From NCBI RefSeq assembly GCF_018320785.1, contig NC_054872.1, forward strand, positions 37,530,051 through 37,594,050: a DNA stretch of 64,000 nucleotides, read 5' to 3'. Positions within the stretch are counted from its first letter, which is position 1. Each line of letters begins with the position of its first letter. Below the pieces are notes generated by a model. It made no database searches. It worked only from the letters and a program-made list of their open reading frames with translations, and had not been told where the DNA came from. Origin of the DNA: Cheilinus undulatus. Its lineage: Eukaryota; Chordata; Actinopteri; Labriformes; Labridae. This document shows, piece after piece, positions 21,195 through 32,600 of the stretch. Both the position numbers and the translations under genes were made by a program.

Positions 21195-24100
21195 TTACTC
21201 ATCGAGGCCCTCGTCTTCCTCATCTTCCTGCTTTTTGTCTACTTCAGATGTATCAGAGAACTCGTGCAGGAGGACGTATTCGCGGCTGCTGAATCCAAAC
21301 TTGAGAACGTCCTTTTCTTTGAGTTCATAATAACGCTGGGCTTCGATACGCTGGTTGTTCAGGTAGGTGCCGTTGCCGGAGCCCAAGTCAATGATGTAAG
21401 GCCGAACCCTGCGTCCGGTGGTACCGTCTGCTCGTGTAAACTCCACCAGTCTGCAAAGAAAGACCGAAAGGGAAACTTAATTACAGATAAAAAACATACA
21501 GTGACAAATACTGTAATTCTTGTCAAACTATACAGTCACATGCATAAGTTTTAGGCATGAAGGGCACTAAGGGTTCATCGTGAGGCTCACAATACCACAA
21601 TGCAGGGCTGAAGAAGTAGGGAGGATGCTAGGGTCAAGCTCAACACTTCAACACACGTGTGACACTTGGCAGCCAAGGTCAAGCTCAACAACATCTCTTT
21701 TCTCTGGGCCTTTACACCCCTGGTTATACGTATGCCCATAGACTACTGGTGGGTTTAGGCCCTTGGGAAATCCACAGCACAACCAGAGACTCCTGGCAAC
21801 TCCACAACCTGCCTGGACAGTACCTAGGCTGTATTTACTTGCCAAAACCACCTTTTGCTCCACCCTAAAGGTGTGGATTTAGTTATTTTCTCAACAGATT
21901 ATTTTCCCGTGCTCCTGGTAATATGCAAGGATATCCAGAGTACGACCTGGAGTGTGACAATCCTCTTTCCTGTCTTCGTGTGGACTTACTTGCCATTACA
22001 TGACTTACTTCAGTCTCAAGTTTAGCTAAGACATGCCTAAAGGTTTTTCACAGCACTCTATACATTTGAACAATTCTAGAAAAAAGAAAAATTAAACAGT
22101 GTGCTGATGACCCTCTCTCTTACCTGTACTGGAATACTGCATGTTGCTTAGAGCAGGATGGGTGGTCAATGGGGATGTCAGCGATTCTCCTCTGCCTCCC
22201 CAACAAATAGGCACTCTGTCTGTGAATGTACATGACTGGGAGGGGTTCGTCATTCTTGAAAGGGTACAGTCGCCATCTGCGTTTGGGAATGCGAGCTTCA
22301 GGTGGCTCGTTGTACTTGATCACAACCCCTCGGAATGTGTTCGTATCTTCTGTCAACGCCCCGGACAGTCCAAAGTTGGGCTTCTCCTTCTCAGCAGGAG
22401 CAGCGTTTGGGTCGTCATTTCCTTCTTCTGACCTACCGAAATCTTGCTCTTCGTTTTCTTCACGTCTTTGGCGATTTTCCCTGCGCCGCTCGTCATGTTG
22501 CTGTCTCTCAGCTTGTTGGGAGGCAAGTGCGTCTCGTTCTCTGTGCCGGTCTCTGCTTCGGTCTCTGTCCTGGGGTCTGTCTGATTCCCACCTGCTCCTT
22601 CTTTCTTCTGGCTGGTTGTTTCTTCTTCTCCGCTCATCTCCACTCGACCGATGATCCTCTCGCTCCTGTAAGACAATCAGGAGAATGTTACTTTAAATTA
22701 TTGGTCAAAAACAAACTTGGCATGTTAACACTCTTAAACAGATGTAAACACCAATGAGTTTGTGTGATTGCCATTGTGGTATCTGGTATGTTACACAGTT
22801 GTGGTTTTGTAAACCTATACCACTTATACCTGGGATGCAGTGTTACTGTAGTTACATGGGTAGCTCTGACAACCTAATTAGCACATTAGTGTTGATTTGA
22901 GAGCTTTGGTTCTTGTCTTGCTCTCATTACCATTACATTCTTGTTTTGTTAAATATTATTTTGTATCTCTTTACAATTCTTATCTTTCATTATCCTCCTG
23001 TCCTCTATGTAAAGGTTGTTTCGACTAGACCCTTAACTCGTCCTGCTTTAGTTTAGCCTCACTGTAAAGGTTTCAGTTGGTACAAGGATTTCTGAATACC
23101 AAGGATTTTGTTTTGTCATGGCAGCTCTTTGTAAACTCTTTTTTTAGAGCAACTTTTAAACAAAGTAATATATTTTTAGTTATATTTCTTTTATTATACA
23201 GGTATCTTACTCTAGTAGGCATCTGTTGAATCTTATTGGACCTTTAGGTAACAATGCTATCTGGGCCAACCATTACCCCCTCTTATACAGCTTGCAAATT
23301 GAAAGCACAACCTGTTAAACTCAGAACACCCTGTGCTGAATGAAAAGTAGTGACAATTTTTTACAAAACACAAGAAATTATTTCCCTAATAGCTGCCAGC
23401 ATCGAATGTTCAAAGTATAATGAAATCTTTTCGATGAAAACAATAGCAGTGTCAACATGAGTTCATGTCAGTAAGAGGGTAATCTGTTGATAGAGGCACC
23501 ATTTGCCTTGGCAGTAAAGCAGAAGGAGTTATGTAATTCTGTGTTCTCAGAATTGAAGTATGGTGAGCCTCAGGGGTCTGTCCTGGGGCCAATTTTATTC
23601 TCTCTCTATATATGCTCCTGCTGGGTCATAAATAGATACAATGTTTTTTAATAGTTTTTATGTTGATGATACCTGGTTGTACTTCCCCATTAAATCCATA
23701 GACCTTGATATGCTGAGTTCTGTGAACGGCTGCCTGTCCGAGATTTAGATCTGGATGTCTTGTAGTTTTTTACAATTAAATTCTAATAACGTAGAAATCC
23801 TTTAAGTTGGACCTCAGCAAATCACCCAAGATATGCTGCCATCAGCCGGATCCTTATTGAGCAATGTCAAACCAGTCGCAAAAAATCTGGGCGCCTAGTT
23901 TGACACCAACTTAAAATTTGAGCGGCACATGTCAAAACTTGTATATTCCTGTTTCATCATCCTAAGAATATTTCTGAAGTTCAATTTGTTTTAACTTTCA
24001 ATAAAACAGATACAAATTTACACGAGATCAACATATACTTCAAATGAAGTTTAAATGAAGATTAACATATGCAATAAACTGATGTAATATTTACAAAGTT

Positions 24101-24971
24101 TATAATCAGTTAGATTAATTTCTTTGATCAGCTGACAGCACTAGTTATTATAGACAGAATATGATATACTCAAATTAAACCTTTTTGTCATTTGAAGTGG
24201 TGTTTGTTAAACCCATTCCCCATTTATTTTGTTTGTATAAACACAGAAAACATGGTAAAACGTCCTGAGTCTGAAACTTCTACTTATTTTTCAGGGCTGA
24301 TGATGATACAGTTTGTTTGTCATTTCTGAGACTGATTTGGACCCTGATTGTATTTGCAGTAAACGAGCCATCAGTAACTTTGAGTTATTGAAATGTTAAA
24401 TTTTTAAATTTACGATTTAACAAAAATGGCGACTAATTACTCGAAAACAAATGTTTTGAGATTTTATTGCTAATAAATAGAACTTAATCACCCGTTTTAT
24501 TTTGACATCAGCACCACGATGAGGACTACGGCTTCTCCGGTTTCTGGGTGATCTGCTGCCTCTCCTTGTGGGAGACGTCTCTCTTCTAGCCGGAGATCGG
24601 TCCCTCGTCCTAACAGGGGACCTACATGAAGAGCACAGAAACAGAATATTAAATAAAGATATTTACAAAACAGGTTTCTATGGTCCAAATACGACAAACA
24701 CGAGGTCAGTGCTGTTTGGTGAGTGGGTTTGGGCAAACATGCTTACGGCTAATAATGACTTGTCAAACACTCGTATAGTAAGTAATTTGACAACATTATA
24801 TCTAAATTACCTGCTCGTTCGTCTCCTCGGTGGACTTGAGTGGCCGCTGGATCGAGACCGAGAGCGGCGTGATCTCTGTGGCCTTACCGGGCTCAGCTTC
24901 TCCTGCTTTATCTTCACTTTAGACTCCCGCTCCGGAGATTCTCTCCTCCTGTGTCGTTTTTCTTTGGTCAT
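21195..24971 (-). CDS. snip1: Smad nuclear-interacting protein 1 (FHA-domain nuclear protein)
   Basis: Complete, four coding exons: 24971-24811, 24621-24492, 22665-22124, 21450-21195. All junctions keep frame; 362 aa and a TAA stop, slightly shorter than human SNIP1. Residues 1-180 are rich in R, S, E and D (RS-like), with repeated RSRS and RRR runs. An FHA domain occupies about residues 230-340: GR at 253-254, S267/S269, H272, then GSGNGTYLN at 301-309, the expected phosphothreonine-binding layout, and LKEKDVLKFGFSSREYVLL at its end. The tail is acidic (EDEEDEGLDE). In other vertebrates SNIP1 binds Smads and p300, and works with spliceosome and microRNA-processing factors in the nucleus. The start ATG has A at -3. 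It shares a divergent promoter with dnali1. Confidence 0.95.
21915..22065. repeat. Dispersed repeat, copy 2
   Basis: Similar to 11950-12110 over most of its length. It lies in snip1 intron 3. Family not identified. Confidence 0.6.
22680..23515. other. snip1 intron 2, left part
   Basis: AT-rich intron sequence with no exon or repeat recognised. Confidence 0.4.
23520..24000 (+). mobile_element. L2-like LINE reverse-transcriptase fragment
   Basis: Across frameshifts the plus strand reads GEPQGSVLGPILFSLYI near 23563-23613, a degraded catalytic box FYVDDTWLYFP near 23657-23690, and VAKNLGA near 23876-23896. Stops make it inactive. It lies in snip1 intron 2, antisense to the gene. Confidence 0.75.
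24001..24490. other. snip1 intron 2, right part
   Basis: AT-rich. Nothing recognised. Confidence 0.4.
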
Positions 24972-25596
24972 CTTAAAATATGTTAGCTAATTTAATCGTT
25001 TTTTGACCAAACTTACATCTGATTTCTGTAAAAACCATATACGAAACAAAGGGAAACTCAAAAACGTTTGGACCATAAACTTCGACAGTAACACAAATTA
25101 CGCAACTTCCGCTTCCGGTTGTCCAGAGAGAAATAATTCCGGTATTTGTTGCCATATTTTTGTTTTTACATTTGTTCCGTCACTTTATTTTTGTTTTTAT
25201 AGATGTGGCATTTTAAATGAAAAAAAATAAAACCGGAAAAAATGTACATACAGTTGTGCTCTAACCGATTTACTTTGTTCCGCCAGTTATTTAAATGAAC
25301 ACTAGGGTACAAAAATAAACAGTTCAAGTATAATATATACGAAAATACAGTTTTGTAAAAAAAAAAAAAAAAAACAACAACCAAGCACGTTGGTTAAAAT
25401 AAAGAATTCATTTATCTACAAAAAGTCTGAAAAATATCTAACCGCCGATTCCAGTCGGGCAACCAAAAATGGAACGCAGGGACACCGTTGCTATGGCAAC
25501 AGAAACACTGAGCTTTAATGCTCCGAAACAGCAACGGCTTTTCTGAAACTGAATCTCAAACAAAGTGTCTTTCGAATTGACTAAATATTGAAAAAA
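24972..25596. promoter_or_regulatory. Divergent snip1/dnali1 promoter
   Basis: The 625 bp between the two start codons must hold both promoters. ETS-type sites cluster at 25105-25119 (ACTTCCGCTTCCGGT), with another TTCCGG near 25137, as in many housekeeping promoters. An RFX X-box lies nearer dnali1. An A-run lies at about 25358-25374. The two transcription starts are not resolved. Confidence 0.7.
25487..25500 (+). promoter_or_regulatory. dnali1: RFX X-box motif upstream of dnali1
   Basis: GTTGCTATGGCAAC, a near-perfect palindromic X-box, lies about 100 bp upstream of the dnali1 ATG. RFX factors bind this motif and drive ciliary genes, often with FOXJ1. dnali1 encodes an axonemal protein, so position and motif agree. 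Confidence 0.75.
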
Positions 25597-28500
25597 ATGA
25601 TTCCACCAGCAGAGTCTCTCCTCAAATATGACAATCCAGTTTTGATCAGCAAAAGCACGGACAGAAAGTCACCCAAGGTAAGTTTACAAAGTGGGGGAGT
25701 TGAATTCAGTTAACTTTAAAGTTATGGGTGACGGAGGTCAGATATGCCAGGCAGGGAAAAAAATACAGAAATACAGACATGAATTCAAAACGTTAATGTT
25801 TGTTTGTTTACATACAGTGGCATCTCAAACACTTAGCATATCATGAAAACGTTCATTTTTTGAAATGCAAAAATTCACTATCTCAAAATATTAGATAGGA
25901 GATAAATCAGAACATGTATTGATATACAGAAATATATCAATAAACTATATCAAGTGTGACATGGTAGCATGAAGCCAGTCTGTGGCACTGCTTTGTGTTA
26001 TGAAGCCCACATTGCTTTGACAGCAGCCTTTATCTTGTCTGTATTGTTGAATCTGGTGTCATCTTCCTCTTGATAATACCACAAAGAATCTCTAGGTTGG
26101 TCAGGTCAGGCTGGTTGGCTGGCCAATCAAACATGGTCAGTAAACCAGTTTCTGGTAGTTTTGGCTTCACCTTGGGCAGGTGCCATGTGCCATGAAAAAG
26201 GAAATAGGGGCTCCGTAAAGCTACTCAGCTGATGGAAGCATGAAGCGCTCTAAAGTCCCCTGGCAGCTGGTTGACAGCATTTACCCTAAAGCACAGGGGA
26301 CCAACAGCAGCAGATGGCATGGCACCTCAACCCATCACACTGGACTCCAAGCCCCATGGATTCTGTGCAACTATATTCTGATGCTATTTTATTCACTCTT
26401 GCCCTCTTATTGACATTCAAAATACAAGTCTTTGTTTTTATTCAAAGCAATTTTAGACATGTGCTAACATTTGGTGCACGATTAATGGCTATATGTTGAG
26501 GCATCAGCTAATCGCCTACTTTTTTCCAATGTTAAAACCACCGACACTGACATGTGTAAACCACACAAAGGTCATCTAAGCATTTAAACTGAAAAGTTTC
26601 AACACTTCCCTCTAAAATACTGTATGCATGTTTAATGTTTTTAAATGTCGTAATCATTATTTTTACTTTTATTAATTGTATCTATTTGCTGATAAACAGA
26701 GAACATTTTTAATCTTGTACTTAGATTATTAGATTAAACATAGTTAATAAAAAGTGTTACAACCCTTTCACTGCAGGCCCGCCCTTTGAAAGTGAGTCCT
26801 CAGCCACTTCTGGACTCTGCCACGCCTGTTCCACCACCTCCTAAACCAAAATCCACTTCAGCTGATTCCACCAAGCAGGAAGATCAGGAGATTCTAAACA
26901 CCATCCTTCCACCAAGGTATAGTCCTCCAGATCTACAATACATCATTCAACAAGTTCATACCACTTTTGTTTATCTTGACTACTGTTATTGCAGGGAATG
27001 GATGGACGGAAACCAACTGTGGGTGCAGCAAGTGTCAAGTGCACCTTGTACAAGAACAGATGTCATTAATTTGGAGGAGCTGCTGGACACAAAGCTGCAG
27101 CAAAGGCAGGCCAGATGGACAGGAATCTGTCCTGTCCGCAGAGAGCTCTATTCCCAGTGCTTTGGTGAGGAGGTGGCACCAGTACTAATAAACATTCAGG
27201 CCACTATGTTGAAAAGTACTGATGAGGATAGGAAATGCATCAGAGTTAGTTTTTTATATAAATGGATTGAATTAAATGTCCTTTAAACGTAATTTTTCTG
27301 ATGAATTTGTGGACCAATCATCTTTACCCACTGTATCAATAACTTCACTGTCTACTTTTCTCTCTCTTTAAGATGAGCTGATCAGACAGGTGACTATCAA
27401 CTGTGCTGAGAGGGGTCTGCTGCTGTTACGGGTCAGAGATGAGATTCAAATGACAATAGATGCCTACCAGACTCTGTATACAAGCAGTGTGGCGTTTGGT
27501 ATGAGGAAAGCACTTCAGTCGGAGAAAGGAAAGGCTGACATGGAGAAAAAAGTAAGTACATTAACATATTTCTTATACAGTGCCCATATAAAGTATTCAC
27601 CCTCTTGTATGTTTTTTACAATTTTATTGATTTTATAAATCAGTTATGATCAATTTAATTTGGCTTTTTTGACAAAAAGTGAAAACTGATTTCTACAAAG
27701 TAATGTCAGTTAAATAAAAATGTTATGTAAAATAAGTGCATAAAAATTCACCCCCTCCAAGTGAGTGTTTAGTAGAAGCCCCATTGGCTGCAATCACAAC
27801 ACTGAGTCTGTGTGGATAGGTCTCAGTCAGTCATACACATCTAGACACTGCAATTTTACTCCATTCTTCCTTTAAAACTGCTCCAGCTCTGTCAGGTTGC
27901 ACAGGGATTGAGTGTGAACAGTCCTTTTCAAGTCCAGCCACAAGTTCTCTGTTGGACTGAATTCTGGGCTTCGACACAGCCACTCCGTAACATTCATCTT
28001 GTCAGCTTTAAACCATTTCTGTGTAGCTTTCATGGTATGCTTCAGGTCATTATCTTCCTGGAAAAATAAATCCTCTCCCAAGCCAAACCATAGTTATTTT
28101 GCAGATAAGACTGTCCTCCAGGAATTTCCTTTATTTTGCTGCATTCATTTAACCCTCTACTTTTACAAGCCTTCAAGGGACATCTGCACCTCGTAGGCAG
28201 ATTAACACGTGCCATATTCCTTCAGTTTCTAAACGATGGATTTAACTGAACATTTAACTGAACTGTGAAGGATGTTCAGTGCCCGGATAATTTTTTGTAC
28301 ATGTCCCAACTTATTCTTTTCAATAACCTTTTCTGAGTTGCTTGGAGTGTTGTTTTGATTTCATGGTGTAATGGTAGTCAGGAATTAACCAGTGACTGGG
28401 CCTTCCGGGCTCAGGTGTCTTTATACTTCAGTCAACTGAGAAACAGTCACTGCACTCAGGTGATCCCCAAATCACTAATTGTGAGACTACTAGCACCAGT

Positions 28501-29278
28501 TGGCTGGACTTTTGTTGAATTAGGTCAGTCACTTTAAACTGGGGGAATGTCTATGAAATCACTTGTTTTACTTGACATTTTTATTTAACTGACATTACTT
28601 TGTAGAAATCTGCTTTCACTTTGACGTTAAAGAGGTATTTTAATAGTTTTTTTTGTCAAAAAGCTGAATTATATTGACCATGATTGATTTATAAAGTTAA
28701 TACAAGGGTAAGACATCCAAGGGGTTTAACCATTTTTAGCACTGCTAGTACTACAAAAATAGCTTTTAGGGAAACCCCAAAGAGAAACATTTGCATTCAT
28801 AAATAGTAAAGAGAAAATTTTGCCACAGAAGCTTAAGGATTAATTGTATAGTTATTCAGTTTTATATCCAGCAGAGAGCAGCATTTCTCTTTCAGAGTTT
28901 AACTAAAATGATGATTATTATTGACTTCACTGATCCTGTACTGGAACAAACTTACAAGCCTTTCTTCTTAAATACTCAGATTGCTGATCTAGTGGATGAG
29001 AAGCTGGAGCTGAAGAAGCAAGTGAACGAACTCAAAGCTCAATGTGATGCAGTTGAAAAAAGGGAAAATGAAAGGCGACAGATTGAAGAAAAGAAGCATG
29101 CTGAGGAGATCCAGTTATTCAAGAGAACCAACCAGCAGCTTAAGGTAATGTTCCATAACCACAAACCAAAGACAAATACCTTCCTCTAGAACTTGCTTCA
29201 AAAGTTAATGTGATGTTCTTATTTTGTTTTCCTCTTTAGACTCAACTGGAAAGGGTCATCGCACCAAAGAACAACTGA
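25597..29278 (+). CDS. dnali1: Axonemal dynein light intermediate chain 1 (p28)
   Basis: Complete, six coding exons: 25597-25677, 26777-26916, 26995-27164, 27373-27551, 28980-29144, 29240-29278. Frames join exactly: 257 aa plus TGA, the size of human DNALI1. The N-terminal 70 residues are proline-rich (SLLKYDNPVLISK; PVPPPPKPK). The conserved core follows (ILNTILPPREW; CPVRRELYSQCFDELIRQVTINCAERG; RVRDEI). The rest, from about residue 165, is a charged coiled coil (LVDEKLELKKQVNELK). The family forms part of inner-arm dyneins in motile cilia and sperm tails. The start context is AAAATG with A at -3. Introns 1 and 4 carry Tc1-like remnants. The 3' end meets gnl2 tail to tail. Confidence 0.96.
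25814..26530 (-). mobile_element. Degenerate Tc1/mariner-like remnant in dnali1 intron 1
   Basis: Begins with CAGTGGCATCTCAAACACTT, a Tc1-type terminus after a TA. It continues with minus-strand transposase-like sequence, including the part where such elements discuss a WPANQP-like neighbourhood (TTGGCTGGCCAATC near 26113-26131). Stops throughout and no opposite terminus found. Assignment rests on layout and recollection of similar fish elements. Confidence 0.5.
27578..28744 (-). mobile_element. Tc1-like element A, long terminal inverted repeats
   Basis: Both ends read CAGTGC inward and share about 150-200 bp of inverted similarity (for example TATAAATCAGTTATGATCAA against its diverged partner near 28680). 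A TA precedes the left end (27576-27577). The minus-strand frame at 28081-27872 holds the transposase C-terminal part: QEDNDLKH with the second catalytic Asp, and PTENLWLDLK with the Glu near the third catalytic position. The N-terminal part, about 28490-28200, is broken. It lies in dnali1 intron 4. Confidence 0.8.
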
Positions 29279-29686
29279 CAAAAACAGTCATATCAGTGAA
29301 CACAATGCTTCTAAATGTCTTGTTACTAAATCTTTATTAATATGAACTTCACAGTGACTTTAGCAAATGTTTTATTTTTTTCAACAGCATGACATGACAA
29401 GTACAGTTTAAAGAATTACTTACTGTACATTTCTCTTGAACATCAAGAGAGCATTAGGCCTGTATATGATGAATTAAATGTCATTCATCAACAGTTCTGG
29501 GTTGAAGGGAGCAAACAGAAGAGGCAATAACAGTTTCCTTTGAGGCTTAGTCAAGGTTGGATAAGGCAAACTTGATGAGACCATTTTACACCAGTTTGAG
29601 AGTTCTTTCAACTCTACAAGTTCATTAAAACATGATTTTTCTGCTAATTTAAATAAAGATTTAACACAGATTATACCCTTAAAGAC
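29279..29686. other. Overlapping 3' UTRs of dnali1 and gnl2
   Basis: The stop codons are 408 bp apart and face each other. A minus-strand AATAAA at 29376-29371 suits gnl2. The first canonical plus-strand AATAAA for dnali1 is at 29652-29657, which would carry its transcript almost to the gnl2 stop. Confidence 0.55.
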
Positions 29687-32600
29687 TTAGTGCTTTGCTC
29701 TTTTGGCCTTCCGTCCCTCTGTGGATGAAGACGGGGCCTTTCTGTTCTTGTTCTTGTTTTTCACATTGTGTGTTTCGTAATAGCGTACTCCAACTTTTTT
29801 TGCTTTCTTAGCACGGTCCATTGCTCTTCTCTGTGGAGACAGATAAAGAAAAACAGAAATGATAAAATCATGATACATGAGTAAAGGGCAAAGACATTTA
29901 TCTTGTGAAGGCAGAGCGATTTGTTTGACGTCAGAGACAGCAAACACTGCATACCTGTTTAGAGGTCAGTCTGTGCGTCGACTCCTCGTCATCCTCCACT
30001 CTCCTCTTCCTCTGGTTTGCACCTAAAGACAAACAAAGATTAAAAATGAAGCACTTATGTCAACCTGACCTGGTTGTATAACTCCAGGTATTTGTGTCAG
30101 TCCTCATAAAATTCATCTTCATACAGCTAAGATGGCATGCATGCTTTCTGTTTGAGAAGTTTTGTGAAAAAGTGCAATATTTTTGTCAAAAATAATTTCT
30201 GCATTCATGACCAATCGTCTTGATAAACATGTTTACTACCTTTCTTCTGAGCTTGTTTAGCTTGTTGTGCAGCTGTTTGTTTAGTCTTCATGTCTGTGAA
30301 CACTTTGTCAGACAGTGCCTTAGGTATCCTGTGCAAAGGAAAAGATGGCGAATCATTACTCAACAAGCAAACATTCTAAACCAGTCAGGATCTGCTGAAA
30401 TGAACGGTAATCAAATTACATTAAGAGTAACTACACAACTATTTTTTGATTTAGTGCTGCAGTCTATGAGCTGATCTTCAACAATAGGGAGAAGCAGGTC
30501 GAAAAAAATATAAAATAGTTAAAGTTGTGCCCACTGATCAGAAAGTTTGAAATAATTCTTTGAGACCTAAATGATCATTACCTGTGACCTCTTAACATGC
30601 ATTTCTCTGCCTTTAAATAAAGAAATACAAAAAATAAAGTGAATTTTTAAGCCTGGTTTTGGTATGAGCAGACTGACCGGATTTCAGAGAAGCGTTTTGA
30701 CTTTGCCCGGTCCAGGAACTGCTTGTACTTGGCAATCTTCGCATCTAGCTCACGAATCACCTCTCGTGAGCTTTTGTTGTCGTTTGCCTTTCCAGTCTGA
30801 GCCTTTGTGGTCTCTTCGGTCTCTCCATCAACTGCTTCAACATTGGTCCTATCTTCCTCTTCCTCATCCTCTTCCTCACTGACATCCTCACCATCAGAGC
30901 CAGAGAAATCAGCCATGTCAAGGTCAGGCATCTCCACAGGAACCAAGTCTTCCTCGCTGAACTCTGGTGCCACGTTGATCTTGCCAAAGTTCTGCCGTAC
31001 ATTCGCCAGCATCTTCTTTACCTCTTTTTGTTTCTGCTGCTGCTGCTGCTCAGGTTCCTCAGAGTGGGCATCTGGATTGTCAAGCTGTTCCTCTTGGACA
31101 TCTTCAACCACATCTGAGGATCCTTCACCGGCCAACAGCTTCTTGTCCTGGAAACATTTAGGGTACAAAAAGGAAGCTGACACAGATGGCACAAGTTGGT
31201 GATAAAAAGCAGAACTGGAAATCAAAAAAACTCCTACCTCCTGTTCACCCTCAGGTCCTGGTGGTTTGACAAAGAAGGGGATACGTCCTCTCTGCCAGTC
31301 ATTGAGCACCATTTTAGACACAGTGGTGAGATCTGGTTCACCGCCCTGTGAACATAAATACATTGCTAAGTTCAGGCTAAGGATTTAAAAGTATTTCTGA
31401 TAAGACATTGCCTTTGAAATCACAGCTTTCAAGAGTAAAGCACATTATGCATTGGTCAGACCTAGAAGATGACATGATTCTGTCCTGTGCTGTTTAAAAA
31501 GCAAAATACGAGGGTCTGTCTTTGCTTTAAGTTAAATGATCAGAATGATCATTTTTTATTGTTTGGAGAGCACAGTTCCTGCTTGGAAATTCAGTAAGCA
31601 TGTAGTAAATATTACAACCACATTTCCAAAGTAGTTGTGGAAAACTAATGTTACGATTCAGAAAACAATCTTCATCTTGACAATAAATTTAAAAGAATCT
31701 AGGAATTTCATCATCTATGGTACATGTTATTAGGGCTGCATCCAAGCACTAGTTTAACATCGAGATGCAGAATCTGATCTGTTTTCATTTTCAAACTTTC
31801 GAGAAAATGTTGGCACTGTGAGTGTCTTACAACCCTGCCATTAGCTGTATTTTAAACATCAGCATGGACCCTGATTTTTTCCATCTCTACATAATATATT
31901 TAAAGATATGAGAACCTGAAACAATCTCTGTACAAAAGGGATGAGGCAAAAAGTTGATTTTTGACAAGCCTACATTAAAAACTGACAGAATCCTGGATGA
32001 TGCATCCTTCAGGCTGAAGAGGAGAGGGACCATCTGGCTTGTTGCTAATGTAATGACATAGGTAGCCTGCACACTCAGAAAGGCTGCATTAATGCTGAGT
32101 AATATGTCTAGGTGTTGAAGCAACATATGCTGCCAAAAGACTTCTTTTTCTTAATTATTTCATCAGTATAATGCCAAACCACATTCTGCACACAATACAA
32201 AAGCATGGCTCTGCTGTCTGGGTGCTAACCTGGCCTGCAAGCAGTCCATACTTGTCACCTATTGACAAAGGAGATCCCAATTTTTTTTTAAGTCCTACAC
32301 ATAGCATGAATATCAAGGATTCCACCTAAATAACATAACTGATCTCCCAACTTCGTAAAGCTTCCAGTGTTGATAAAAGAAGGCTGTCCACCTCTAAACT
32401 ATGTTGCATGCATCAAAATGGGCGTATAATTCTACAAAAACAATGATATTTCTCAGTTTCAACATTTGATATGTTATCTTTTTTCTATTCTCAATTAAAT
32501 AAAGGCCTTCAGTGTTCTGAAACTGACCTCCTTGTGTTTTAATTTACATTTTAAATTCCCACCAACTTTTTCGGAAACAGGGTTGTGAAATAAAAACTTG

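Noticed and set aside
22226-22757. Two long plus-strand frames across snip1 exon 3
   Set aside because: Antisense shadows of the arginine- and serine-rich snip1 coding sequence.
24568-24990. 140-codon plus-strand frame
   Set aside because: Antisense to snip1 exons 1 and 2 and the intron between them.
30807-31202. 131-codon serine- and cysteine-rich plus-strand frame
   Set aside because: Antisense shadow of the acidic and glutamine-rich part of gnl2 exon 13.
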